DNA of 64,000 nucleotides from Deltaproteobacteria bacterium Ga0077539 (GTDB taxonomy: Bacteria; Myxococcota_A; Polyangia; Polyangiales; Ga0077539): positions 1 to 64,000 of the forward strand of contig LNEO01000342.1 in assembly GCA_001465015.1 (NCBI GenBank). Direction: 5' to 3'. Of this stretch, positions 34,591 through 43,184 are shown piece by piece. A program made the position numbers and the translations under genes. The notes beneath the pieces are model-generated. The model made no database searches. It had not been told where the DNA came from and was given only the letters and a program-made list of their open reading frames with translations. Within the stretch, counting starts at the first letter, position 1. Each line of letters opens with the position of its first letter.

Positions 34591-35453
34591 CCGATCCCAC
34601 TCGCATGAGTCGTAGCGACGACACCCCCGACGGGCTGCGGGAGCTGCTCGCCACCGCCGCGGGCCCCAAGCCGCTCTCTGCGGAGGATCGCGCGAAGATC
34701 CTCGCCGGCGCTGCAGCCATCGTCGCGGGAACCGCCGCCACGACCACGGCGGCCGCGGCCTCCGCTGGCGCCGCTCAATCGACGGTCTTCTCCGCGGGAT
34801 TCTTCGTGAAGGTCGTCGGTGTCGCCGCGGTGGTCGTGAGCGTCGGTCTCGGCGCTCGATCCGTCACACAGCGCGCAGCGCGGGACGTCGCGTCGGCCCC
34901 TGTCGCGTCGACGCGCGTCGCGCCGCAGATCACGCGAGCTCCGTCGATCGCGACACGCTCGACACCACCCACCAGCGAATCGCCGCGCATCGAGCCAGCT
35001 CCCAGCGAATCGCCGCGCATCGAGGCACCGCGCGTCGAGGCGCCCGCACGTTTGGTGGCCAGCGCTGTTTCTCCGCCGCAGCGCGCGACGGGCGCATCGA
35101 CAACGGCTCGCGTCGCGCAAGGTCCGCGGGACGAGGAGCCCGTCACGGCGCGAACGACCCCTGGTTGTCCCCTCGAACGAGGCCCGGGCGGGCTCGCCGT
35201 CGAGTCTCGCATCCTGGCTACGGCGACCGCGGCGCTGAGCAGCAATCCCGCCGTCGCCGCTGCGTGCGTTCGCGCGCTCGACGCGGCTTCGACCTCGGAC
35301 GCGCTGCGAGACGAGCTGCTCTTCGTTGGCTTCGATGCCGCGCGACGCCTGGGACGCGATGCAGAAGCGAGGCGCTACGCCGAGGCGCTCGTGGCGCGCG
35401 CTCCGTCCTCGAGCTACGCGACGCGCGCGCAGCGCTGGCTCGACGAGCGCTGA
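34587..35453 (+). CDS. Membrane-anchored partner (putative anti-sigma-like protein) of the ECF factor
   Basis: The product is 288 residues from GTG 34587, overlapping the sigma-factor stop by 4 nt. The cytoplasmic N-terminus (about 1-45, GLRELLATAAGPKPLSAEDRAKILAGA) has the helical look of an anti-sigma domain but no ZAS Cys/His motif. An Ala-rich segment leads to one membrane helix (VKVVGVAAVVVSVGLGAR). The periplasmic part has a Pro/Ser/Glu repeat (SPRIEAP) and a C-terminal helical TPR-like domain (about 200-288) ending in YATRAQRWLDE. The topology and coupling suggest sigma control from the envelope. This is inferred, not shown by a conserved domain. Confidence 0.68.
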   Translation: MTDPTRMSRSDDTPDGLRELLATAAGPKPLSAEDRAKILAGAAAIVAGTAATTTAAAASAGAAQSTVFSAGFFVKVVGVAAVVVSVGLGARSVTQRAARDVASAPVASTRVAPQITRAPSIATRSTPPTSESPRIEPAPSESPRIEAPRVEAPARLVASAVSPPQRATGASTTARVAQGPRDEEPVTARTTPGCPLERGPGGLAVESRILATATAALSSNPAVAAACVRALDAASTSDALRDELLFVGFDAARRLGRDAEARRYAEALVARAPSSSYATRAQRWLDER

Positions 35454-35482
35454 GTCGCGGACATCGAGCACGGGCACGACGA

Positions 35483-35851
35483 TCAACGAGCGGCCGCGCG
35501 CGCTCGGATCGCGAGGGCGATCGAGCAGATCGCGATGCTCGCGAGCACGATCAGCGAGGGCGCGCTCCAGAACGCCACGCGATCGCGGTGCAAGAAGACC
35601 GCGTGGATCAGGCAGGTCACGAGGCCCGTCGCGGCGCACGCGTACGCTGCGGCTCTCCACCGCGCGTGTTCGAGGAGCACGAGCGCGAACCCCGCGAGCA
35701 GCGCGCCGACAGCCACCGTGTTGAACACCAGAAAGAACGCGATGCCGCCGGGAACACCGAACACGTCCCACTCGCGCCAATACGAAGCGTCCACCTGATG
35801 CGTCGCCAGCAAGGCGACGTCGAGTCCGTAGAGCATGCTCGTGGTGCGCAT
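35483..35851 (-). CDS. Small four-helix membrane protein
   Basis: The product is 122 residues with four predicted membrane helices. The N-terminal motif H-Q-V-D-A-SYWREWDVFGVPGG lies between helices 1 and 2. The YW-EW-x-F-x-x-PGG pattern is like that of a small family of bacterial integral proteins (I recall DUF6713), whose function is unknown. The ATG at 35851 is followed closely by the first helix. It sits alone between the sigma-factor operon (convergent) and the lipoprotein at 35977 (same strand). Confidence 0.6.
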   Translation of the reverse strand: MRTTSMLYGLDVALLATHQVDASYWREWDVFGVPGGIAFFLVFNTVAVGALLAGFALVLLEHARWRAAAYACAATGLVTCLIHAVFLHRDRVAFWSAPSLIVLASIAICSIALAIRARAAAR

Positions 35852-35976
35852 GCATCGGAGATAGGCCTTCGGTCAGCGCCACTCCATGACCTCTCGGGTC
35901 ATGAACGACCTCGTGCGTGGCGAGCGGCTCGCGAGCTCGAGAGCCTTCCGCTTGCGAACGCATGAGCCCGCTGCGC

Positions 35977-37467
35977 TCAGGAGTCTCCTGCCCGCTCGCT
36001 CGAGCGGCTCTGCGTCGATCCGTCGGGCAACACGTCGGTACATCGCAACGAGCGAACCCGCGGACGCGTATCGGCGAGGCCGACCCGCTCGTTGAACGCG
36101 CCCCATACGCGCTCGCCGGCCACGGCGACGCTGGTCGCGTAGATCGTCGGAGACTGCCCGAGAACGATCCCTCCGCGCGAGACGTCGGCCGCCAGCGCGT
36201 CAGGCGTCGCGCCCGCCGCGACACGAGCGATCGCCGATCCTCGAGCGGGTTGTTCGACCCACAAGAGCGCCAACGTGGCTCCATCGCTCGCGAGAGACAC
36301 CCCGCGGATCGTGCTGTCAGTCGCCGCGCGAAGCACCCGAGGGGGCGGCCGCGGCGCGTCGCTGCGCGGGTCCCACGAGAGCCAGTACAGCGTCGAGCGA
36401 TCGTCGGGCGCCCTGCTGAGCGCCTCTGTCCACACGAGGAGCAGCTGCGATTGCACATAGGCAGCAGCGGCGGCCTCGATGTATCGGCCCGTGTAGACGA
36501 CGTGCACCGGGCCGATCATCGATCCTCTTCGATCGATGCGTCGCAGCTCGATCCGCTTTCGTTCGTCGCCATGCACGGTCACGATCACGCCGTCGACGCC
36601 GCCCACGTTGGTCACTGCCGTCGCCACGCTGTCCGGCTCGTTGTCCTGATCACCGCGGCTCGTCCGGTGCAGTTCGCGTCGCTCGAAGCCGTTTGCGCTG
36701 GGGATCAGCGACTCGATCACGACGCCGACCTCGCTGCACACGTTGTGCGTCGCGTCTTCTGGACCGCGAAAGTCGTGGCGGCTGACCACCGTCGCGCCCA
36801 AGGTGAAGCCGTCGACCGAGCTCACCTCGAACTCGCTCAACACGTCCGTCACGGCGCTCTGCTCCAGGCGATCGCCGGGGGCGCCGACGCGCGCGCGAAT
36901 CGTTCCACAGGGAGAGCACGCGGGTCCGCCCCACGAAGAGGCGTGACGCCACCGCGTCCAACCGCTGCTCTGCCACACCGGGCGCTCGGCGTCTTCGCCC
37001 CATGGCGCGCGGGCGCAAATGTCTGGCTCGATCGGATCCGGCGCCGGTCGCTGATCGACGATCGGATCCAGCGCCCCTCGAGCAGGAGTGTTGCGCTCGG
37101 GGTGCGCGAGGTCGAAGAGCCACCACCGCGAGGCGTGCGTATCCACCGAGTCTCCTGCGGGCTCGGGCGCAAACGAGCTCGTGTACTCGGCGACCAGCAT
37201 CGCTTCGTCCCCGTGCGCGGCGAGGCGCAGGCGCGACACGGCCAACGACGCGAGCACGCGATCGCGGCCCTCTGCGACGCAGCGAACCGCTCCTCGGGCG
37301 GGCGGCGACGCGACATCGACGGGCGGCGCTCGAACGTCGGGACGCTCGACGGAAGACGCCGCGGCATCGACGCTGTGAACGTCGCGCGCGCCCGCGTTGC
37401 GCGCCCTCTCGCGACACCCAGCGAGCGCGATCAACGCGAAGAGCAATGGGCGACCTGCGCGAGGCAT
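35977..37467 (-). CDS. Lipoprotein with a WD/kelch-like beta-propeller
   Basis: The product is 496 residues starting at ATG 37467. The signal MPRAGRPLLFALIALAGC ends in a lipobox with Cys at about 18, followed by an Asp/Ala/Pro linker. From about residue 70 there are repeated four-strand units with hydrophobic-D-G turns, for example VLASLAVSRLRLAAHGDEAMLVAEYTS and VRGVSLASDGATLALLWVEQ. A Cys pair lies in SWGGPACSPCGTIRARVG. The layout is of a secreted propeller of unknown ligand. It follows the FG-GAP lipoprotein by 142 nt on the same strand. Confidence 0.6.
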   Translation of the reverse strand: MPRAGRPLLFALIALAGCRERARNAGARDVHSVDAAASSVERPDVRAPPVDVASPPARGAVRCVAEGRDRVLASLAVSRLRLAAHGDEAMLVAEYTSSFAPEPAGDSVDTHASRWWLFDLAHPERNTPARGALDPIVDQRPAPDPIEPDICARAPWGEDAERPVWQSSGWTRWRHASSWGGPACSPCGTIRARVGAPGDRLEQSAVTDVLSEFEVSSVDGFTLGATVVSRHDFRGPEDATHNVCSEVGVVIESLIPSANGFERRELHRTSRGDQDNEPDSVATAVTNVGGVDGVIVTVHGDERKRIELRRIDRRGSMIGPVHVVYTGRYIEAAAAAYVQSQLLLVWTEALSRAPDDRSTLYWLSWDPRSDAPRPPPRVLRAATDSTIRGVSLASDGATLALLWVEQPARGSAIARVAAGATPDALAADVSRGGIVLGQSPTIYATSVAVAGERVWGAFNERVGLADTRPRVRSLRCTDVLPDGSTQSRSSERAGDS

Positions 37468-37609
37468 CTTCGTTGAAGATACGACAGCCAGGAGCGCGCG
37501 CGGGAGCGACTCCTCTGCGAATTGGGCCGCGGCGCGAGCGCGTCGAAGGAAGCGCGAATCGAGAGAACGCGCTCGACCATCCGAGTCGCTTTCGCCGTCG
37601 AGCGCTCGC

Positions 37610-39913
37610 TCAGAAGAACCGACGCCACCAGCGTTGTGACGCACACGCGATCGGCTCTCCGAAGCGGTCGTACCGGGTCGTCGACGGCTGAAGGCGCGTC
37701 GTCGCAGGCATGGGAATCCCCGCGGCAGAGCTGAAGTAAAAGTCCAAGCGCCCCGACGCGTTCACCACAGGGACGCTCACGATCAGGTCGAAGAACCCGT
37801 CGTTGTCCAGGTCTCGCGCGGCGAACCCCTCGCCGATCGGAACGCCCTGCGTCGACATCACGTAGCTGCTTCGCGGCTCCGCCAGTCCCGTGGGGCTGCC
37901 ATTGAACACCGCGAACGAGGTGCCCTCGGTTCGACCGAAGCTCGCGTTGCCTGTTCCGCCGCCGGCGACGACCAGCTCGTCGAAGCCATCGCCGTTGAGG
38001 TCCCCTCCCACCAACGCGTTGCCCCACGCATAGGGCTCTCCGGCGACACGCGTAAACCGTTGTCCCGTGGCCTCGAACACGGCGCCCGCGGCTCCGCCAC
38101 GGTTTCGGTAGATGACAGCCTCGCCCGGCGCGTTGGTGCCCCCCGCGCCGCGCGTCGATGGCGCGCCGATCGCCAGGTCCGGCCACCCGTCGTTGTCCGC
38201 GTCGAAGGCGCCCGCGATCGCCGTCCCGAAGCGCCATTGGGCGTTGTTTCCCGTCATCGTCTGCGCGGCCGTCGCGCTCACCCCTGACGCAGAGCCCAGG
38301 TACAGCCGCACGACGCCGCGACCCGTCTCGTTCACCGCCGCGACCGCGAGGTCCGCGAACCCATCGCCGTTCACGTCCCCGACAGCGCTCACGGTGGAGC
38401 CGAACAAATCGGCTCCGACGCCCTCGGTGAGCACCCTCGCGGGCATGCGCGAGAGCCCCGTCGCGCTGCCATGAAAAATGAACACCTGACCCGCACTCGG
38501 CGTCATCCCGACGCCCTGACTTCCAACGGCGACGTCGGCGTAGCCATCGCCGTTGACGTCTCCCAAACCAGCGATCGACGAGCCAAATAGGCGGGTCACG
38601 TCCGCATCGACGAACACCTGCTCTGCGCGAGCGCCCATCGTCAGCCGCGCTCGTCCGCCGAAGAACACCCGTAGCGCGCCGGGCAATCCACGGGCGCCGA
38701 TCGACAACGCGCTCGCGACGAGATCCGAGAAGCCATCGCCGTTGATGTCTCCTCCGTTGGCCAGCCTGTTCGCGAACGACTCCTCACCGCACGCCCCGCG
38801 GGCGATGAGCGTCGCGGGGGGCGTCGCGGTCCGCACGAAACCGCCGTAGATCAATCGAATCGAGCCGTGCCCCGACGGGATGAGATTCACCTCGCGCGAG
38901 CCCACCGCCACGTCCTCGCGTCCGTCGCTGTCCAGATCGAAGCGCCCAGGCCACGCGCGGCCGTCGGCGCCGGTGCGGGCGAAGAAGTTCCACACGAGGC
39001 CATAGGTGCCAGCCGCGGGACGCACGCGCCAGAACCACAGTCCGCTCTCGAGCGCGCTGTCGACGAGCCACTGTGTGCTCGCGCTCGAGCCCATCCTGCA
39101 GCGGGTGGTCATCGCGTAGTCTCGGCACAGCTGCACTTCGTACGCGCTCGCTCCGCCGACCGCTTCCCAGCGCAACGTCGGCCTCGAGCCAGACACGAGC
39201 GAGCCAGAGACCGGCGCGATCAATCGCGGGGCTCCGGCGGCGATGACCGTGGCGCTCAGCGCAGAGCGCTCGACCGCGCTGACGCAGACGTCTCCGCTCG
39301 CGTCGAACGACGGCACATCCAGCGCGACGTCTGGCATCACGTCGATCGTTGCGTCCGATGGGCTGCCGCCGTCGAACGCAGCGACGTCCCTTCGCCCTGC
39401 ATCGTTGTCGAAGTCGGGCAGATCCCTTCGTTCGACCGGGATGCAGCCTCCCCCTTCGCCGCAGGTCTGGCCCATCGCCTCGCACCGTTCTTGTTGGGCG
39501 CCCAGGCACTCTCCTGCGAGAAACATCTGCAGCGTAATCCGTCGCCCCCGCGCGAAGGACACCAGCGCGTCCTGCCGGAGCTCCGCGCCGTTGGACAGCT
39601 GCCCAGACACGCGCACCCGAACGCGGCGCGACTCGTCTCCGCGTGATGGCCGCACGACGACGTGCCCAGGAATCGCGAGGCCTCCGCGCGAGACGTCGTA
39701 GGGCGCGTTCCAAAACGGGGTGGCGCTGTCTGCGACGGACACTTGGATTCGGACCGTCGAGAGCGCAGGAAGGCTCGTACCTGCGGATCCCTCGATGCGC
39801 ACGTTCGTGTCGATCACCAGCCACAACTCTGTAGGAGTCCCGCAACTGGCCATCGCGAGCGCCCCAATGCCCCAAGCGATCCCCGCTCGACCCGCGCGCA
39901 CAGTCCGTCTCAT
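37610..39913 (-). CDS. FG-GAP/VCBS repeat (integrin-alpha-like) lipoprotein
   Basis: The product is 767 residues. The signal peptide ends LAMASC. Residues about 25-130 form the beta domain also present in the 7405 lipoprotein (LWLVIDTNVRIEGSAGTSLPALSTVRI). A Cys-rich segment (CLGAQQERCEAMGQTCGEGGGC) and an Asp-rich linker follow, then an Ig/Fn-like module (APRLIAPVSGSLVSGSRPTLRWEAVGG...LWFWRVRP). From about residue 335 there are six or seven FG-GAP blades with the calcium-binding D-x-D/N-x-D-G-x-x-D motif (FDLDSDGREDVAVGS; DVNGDGYADVAVGS; DLNGDGFDELVVAGG). Such propellers bind calcium and mediate cell or matrix contact. Confidence 0.85.
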   Translation of the reverse strand: MRRTVRAGRAGIAWGIGALAMASCGTPTELWLVIDTNVRIEGSAGTSLPALSTVRIQVSVADSATPFWNAPYDVSRGGLAIPGHVVVRPSRGDESRRVRVRVSGQLSNGAELRQDALVSFARGRRITLQMFLAGECLGAQQERCEAMGQTCGEGGGCIPVERRDLPDFDNDAGRRDVAAFDGGSPSDATIDVMPDVALDVPSFDASGDVCVSAVERSALSATVIAAGAPRLIAPVSGSLVSGSRPTLRWEAVGGASAYEVQLCRDYAMTTRCRMGSSASTQWLVDSALESGLWFWRVRPAAGTYGLVWNFFARTGADGRAWPGRFDLDSDGREDVAVGSREVNLIPSGHGSIRLIYGGFVRTATPPATLIARGACGEESFANRLANGGDINGDGFSDLVASALSIGARGLPGALRVFFGGRARLTMGARAEQVFVDADVTRLFGSSIAGLGDVNGDGYADVAVGSQGVGMTPSAGQVFIFHGSATGLSRMPARVLTEGVGADLFGSTVSAVGDVNGDGFADLAVAAVNETGRGVVRLYLGSASGVSATAAQTMTGNNAQWRFGTAIAGAFDADNDGWPDLAIGAPSTRGAGGTNAPGEAVIYRNRGGAAGAVFEATGQRFTRVAGEPYAWGNALVGGDLNGDGFDELVVAGGGTGNASFGRTEGTSFAVFNGSPTGLAEPRSSYVMSTQGVPIGEGFAARDLDNDGFFDLIVSVPVVNASGRLDFYFSSAAGIPMPATTRLQPSTTRYDRFGEPIACASQRWWRRFF

Positions 39914-40262
39914 CGTGAACGCATGGTATCTCGTTGGTCGGGGTCCGCGGGTCGCACATTCATCGATCGCTGGTTTGCTGCTCAGCGTCGAGCGTGCGTT
40001 GCGATCGCGGCGCGGCGAGCGTCAGCGCTCGAGGCTCTGCGGCGGATCGCAGCGGACGAGAACGAAGTCCGCAGCCATGCCCGCAACGCCCTCTGCATTG
40101 CGGATCTGCCACTCGGCGCGGGCGCAACCAGGTAAGTCTCATTGGCAGATCGTGCCTTCACGGGCGTTGCCAGTGAAGCACCAGCACGTCGTCACAGGCT
40201 CCCAATCCCGCTCTCCTGCCGGGGCGTGCGGGACCGTGGACTGTCTGGCTACCATCGCCGCG
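39914..40262. other. Intergenic region (349 bp), possible remnant of a Cys-rich gene on the minus strand
   Basis: No intact gene is recognised here. On the minus strand, codons reading toward the stop at 40139 give GERDWEPVTTCWCFTGNAREGTICQ-type sequence, which looks like the end of a Cys-rich secreted protein. Upstream it runs into the antisense of the small plus-strand gene at 40263 and has no start or signal peptide. It may be a gene fragment or coincidence. Confidence 0.3.
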
Positions 40263-40505
40263 ATGAAGCCCCCCATCTGCTCGGTGTGTCGCGTTCGATT
40301 CGACCCGGTCACTGGCGGAGGTCTGGTGCACTTTCGCAAGTCGCCCGCGGACAAGGGCTGGTACGAGCGCGCGAAGAAGCCCGGCTTCGTGGGGCATCCG
40401 CCGCACATCGCGTGGTTTTGCGCAGAGCACAAGGCGGCTGCAGAGGCGCTCTCGTCCAAGACGCGCGCCGAAGCGCTCGGGGAGCTCAACAAGAGCGCGC
40501 CCTGA
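40263..40505 (+). CDS. Small Cys-containing conserved-looking protein
   Basis: The product is 80 residues, soluble, starting at ATG 40263. The N-terminus has a Cys pair C-S-V-C and a later C-A-E-H (FCAEHKAAAEAL), a spacing compatible with a small zinc-binding knuckle. A basic/aromatic centre (GGLVHFRKSPADKGWYERAKKPGFVGHPPHIAWF) lies between them. Codon bias agrees with real coding. I do not recognise a named family. It could bind nucleic acid. The 5' region is the apparently noncoding 349 bp. Confidence 0.6.
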   Translation: MKPPICSVCRVRFDPVTGGGLVHFRKSPADKGWYERAKKPGFVGHPPHIAWFCAEHKAAAEALSSKTRAEALGELNKSAP

Positions 40506-40619
40506 GCAGGGAAGCGGATTTCGGCTCGGACACTCACATCCGCAGGAAACGGAGCAGCAGCGTCGTCACGCAAGACGCAACACGGTCGGCGCACGGTCAG
40601 AGGTCGCGCCCTCGCGGCA

Positions 40620-41498
40620 TCACGGTCTGGATGCGTCGGGGACCGCGGCGGCGGCGTCTGCGTCAGCGCGCGGCGTCGGCAGCGAGATCCCGTGCGCGTT
40701 CGCGTAGCGAACGAGCGCGACGGGCCACGGCGCGGAGTCATTGCGATGATCGCGAAACCAGCGCTCGACCAGCGGTCCGACCACGTCGCGCGGCGCAGAT
40801 TCGAGGCCGTTTTGCAGCGGGCGGCAGTCGCTGGTCACGTACGCCGCGTCGAAGAGCTGCGCGGCGATCTCGTCTGGTGAGGCCTTCACCATGAGCGTCA
40901 CGAGGCGCGCCGGAACGAGACACCGCTGCGAATACCTGATCAACGTCGCTCGATGCGCGGCGAGCGCTTGGGGATCGATGGCGTCGGCGATCGGCGAGCG
41001 GACGACGTTGCGAAGCTCGCCGCGGTCCATTGCGAGCAGCGCTGCACGAATCGGCGAAGGCGCCGAGAGGACCGCTCGCTGCGAGTCACCGGGCACCGCG
41101 GCTGCGGCGAAGACGACCGAGTTGCGGGCGCGGTAGATCACAGCGCTCTCGGACGCGCCGGCGACGCTGGCGGCGAGCACGGTGCCTTCGTCGGTCTCGC
41201 GGGACTGGATGTCCGCCAGGCTCTCTCGACACGCGCTCTGCAGCTCGTTCACAGAGCTGCCCCGTCGCTCGCTGCCAGGAACAACCACCTCCGCGTGTCC
41301 CCCGGCAAAGCAATCGACCCGAAACGAGAGCCACACGCGCCCTGCGCCAGCCGGGTCCGACTGACAGCGCACCGTCGCGCGCCACTCGCGGCTGGACTTC
41401 TCGCGCACCGCTTGCGGCTCGCCGCAAGAACGCGCACAACCCATCAGCGCCAGGCACAACAACGCGCCCGCAGAGACCATATTCGAGACTCGAGCCAT
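40620..41498 (-). CDS. Lipoprotein of unknown function
   Basis: The product is 292 residues starting at ATG 41498. The signal peptide is MARVSNMVSAGALLCLALMGC, followed by ARSCGEP. The mature protein begins with a beta domain (WRATVRCQSDPAGAGRVWLSFRVDCFAGGHAEVVVPG), then a helical region (IRAALLAMDRGELRNVVRSPIADAIDPQALAAHRATLIRYSQRCLVPARLVTLM) and a C-terminal Ala/Asp tail. Six Cys after the lipidation site could form disulfides. No catalytic motif or family is recognised. It is the last of a same-strand series (43076 to 40620) with the SDR gene 75 bp upstream. Confidence 0.55.
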   Translation of the reverse strand: MARVSNMVSAGALLCLALMGCARSCGEPQAVREKSSREWRATVRCQSDPAGAGRVWLSFRVDCFAGGHAEVVVPGSERRGSSVNELQSACRESLADIQSRETDEGTVLAASVAGASESAVIYRARNSVVFAAAAVPGDSQRAVLSAPSPIRAALLAMDRGELRNVVRSPIADAIDPQALAAHRATLIRYSQRCLVPARLVTLMVKASPDEIAAQLFDAAYVTSDCRPLQNGLESAPRDVVGPLVERWFRDHRNDSAPWPVALVRYANAHGISLPTPRADADAAAAVPDASRP

Positions 41499-41573
41499 CA
41501 ACGCGATAGTCTACTGATGACGGCCCGAGCTTCGAGTCGCGATTGTTGTGCGAAAACGATTTCGCAGCGCGGC

Positions 41574-42344
41574 TCAAAGGCCGTTGGGCATGGGCCAGGG
41601 CCAGTTGCTCGCGGTGGTTCCGCCGTCGACCTCGAAGAGCTTGCCCGTGATCCACGCGCCCGCGGGGCTCGCGAGAAAGAGCACCATCGCCGCGATCTCG
41701 TCCGCCTCTCCGAGGCGGGCGAGCGGCGTTCGGTCTTTCATCGCCGTCATGAGCGATTCGTCTTCGACGAACGGACCCAGCGCGTCGGTGAGCGTCGCGC
41801 CCGCGGCGATCGCGTTGACTCGAATCGTCGGAGCCCACTCGCGCGCGAGCAGCCGCGTCATGTGATCGACCGCGGCTTTGCAGGTTCCGTACGCGACGAA
41901 GCCTGAGTCCACCAGGTGCCCCATCGCGGACGAGATGTTCACGATCGCGCCCTTGCGCGCGTGCAACGTCGGAGCGAGCCGCTTGGACACGTCGAATCCT
42001 GCGAGAACGTTGAAGCGAAACGCCTCTTCGAAGCTCGACAACTCGAGGCCGACCGCCGCGGTCGGAGGCCACCCGCCAGCGTTGTTCACCAGAATGTCTA
42101 CCGCGCCGAACTCGCTGAGCGCGCGGTCCACCAGCGCGCCGCGCTGCGCCTCGTCGAGGACGTCCGTCGCGACGCCGAGCGCTCGACGGCCAAACTTCTT
42201 CGCCTCGGCGCACACCTCATCGAGCGTGTCCTGCCTGCGCGCCGCGACGATGATGTCCGCGCCCGCGCTGGCGCGACCAATCCCGCGACCGCCTCCCGTA
42301 ACGAGGGCGACCTTGCCGTCCACACGAAACTTCTCGAGCACCAT
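41574..42344 (-). CDS. SDR-family oxidoreductase with a shortened Rossmann helix
   Basis: The product is 256 residues from ATG 42344. It has the classical SDR order: TGGGRGIG cofactor motif (about 16-23), NNAG (about 86-89), catalytic S in NISSAMG, Y152-G-T-C-K156, and the C-terminal WITGKLFEVDGGTTAS typical of 3-oxoacyl-ACP-reductase-like enzymes. An oddity lies right after the dinucleotide motif, where GIGRASAGADIIVAAR runs with about six residues fewer than the usual A-x-A-x-x-L-A-x-x-G-A-D helix. The first Rossmann helix is therefore shortened and cofactor binding is questionable. Whether this is an in-frame deletion or an assembly artefact is unclear. It lies 42 nt after the barrel-like gene at 42387 (same strand). 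Confidence 0.8.
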   Translation of the reverse strand: MVLEKFRVDGKVALVTGGGRGIGRASAGADIIVAARRQDTLDEVCAEAKKFGRRALGVATDVLDEAQRGALVDRALSEFGAVDILVNNAGGWPPTAAVGLELSSFEEAFRFNVLAGFDVSKRLAPTLHARKGAIVNISSAMGHLVDSGFVAYGTCKAAVDHMTRLLAREWAPTIRVNAIAAGATLTDALGPFVEDESLMTAMKDRTPLARLGEADEIAAMVLFLASPAGAWITGKLFEVDGGTTASNWPWPMPNGL

Positions 42345-42386
42345 GCGCGCTCTTGTACCGCAAGAGCCCACCGCCCGTTCGATCAC

Positions 42387-43076
42387 TCAACCACCGCGCC
42401 CCAGTCGAAACGCGCCGACCATGAGCGCCAGCCCGATGAGCGGCAGCGGATTGATCGATATGGTGCCGACGAAGCCGTGTCGATTGTCCGTGGCCGTGGG
42501 CAAGAACTGATAGCTCAGGTCGACGGTGACGCTCGCAAGAAGCCCCTGGAGCACCAGCCCGGTGCGAAATCCACCAGCAAATCCGCTGCTCGATCCGCCG
42601 ATCAACCCACGAGCGAGCAGCCCGCCGCCGAACAACATGTTGCCGTAGAACACCGAGGTGCCCGCGGTGAAGTACGTTCCTCCCGGGCTGGGGCCGCCCT
42701 GATAGCTCACGCCGATTTCGGGCATGAACATGAAGGTCGTCCGATCCTTGTGCAGAAACAGCCCCGCGGTGAAATCGAAGGCGAACGCCGTCTCGAAGTT
42801 GCGCGACGCGCCGTCGCCCATCGCCGCGCCGAAGCCGAACCGCGCGACCGGAAATGCCCCGTACCGTTCTGGCCGCGGCGTGTTGGGCGGCGGCACCGCG
42901 TTCGGCGGGGGCGCGACCGACGTCCCTTCCGCGCCAGGGCTGCTCGGAGCTTCTCTGTCCGTCGCGGGAGCAGCGGTTGGCGTCGGCGATGAAGCGTTCG
43001 TCGACCGAGCCCGAGCCCCGCGCGAGACACTGAGCAGCGACAAACATACGAGAGTCGCCTGGCGGATCGAGTGCAT
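42387..43076 (-). CDS. Putative outer-membrane beta-barrel protein
   Basis: The product is 229 residues from ATG 43076 (MHSIRQATL). The signal peptide ends VSRGARA, followed by a Pro/Ala/Ser linker (about 25-75). From about 80 residues on, it alternates hydrophobic and polar residues in strand-like segments with Gly turns: FPVARFGFGAAMGDGASRNFETAFAFDFTAGLFLHKDRTTFMFMPEIGVSYQG, SVFYGNMLFGGGLLARGL, GLVLQGLLASVTVDLSYQF and the final GLALMVGAFRLGRGG. Together these suggest an 8- to 10-stranded barrel. Family unknown. It precedes the SDR gene. Confidence 0.55.
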   Translation of the reverse strand: MHSIRQATLVCLSLLSVSRGARARSTNASSPTPTAAPATDREAPSSPGAEGTSVAPPPNAVPPPNTPRPERYGAFPVARFGFGAAMGDGASRNFETAFAFDFTAGLFLHKDRTTFMFMPEIGVSYQGGPSPGGTYFTAGTSVFYGNMLFGGGLLARGLIGGSSSGFAGGFRTGLVLQGLLASVTVDLSYQFLPTATDNRHGFVGTISINPLPLIGLALMVGAFRLGRGG

Positions 43077-43184
43077 GGTCGGCACCGCGCGATTGTGCCA
43101 CGAAGCGCGACACCACCGTCGATCGGCGCGCGGACGCAGCGGCGCAAGAGCAGCGCCGTTGCTCGCGAATCGAATCCCTCCACA

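Noticed and set aside
40139-40262. Minus-strand tail ending in CWCFTGNAREGTIC as a gene
   Set aside because: No start, signal peptide or upstream coding signal. Upstream it overlaps the antisense of the 40263 gene, so only a remnant or coincidence can be claimed.
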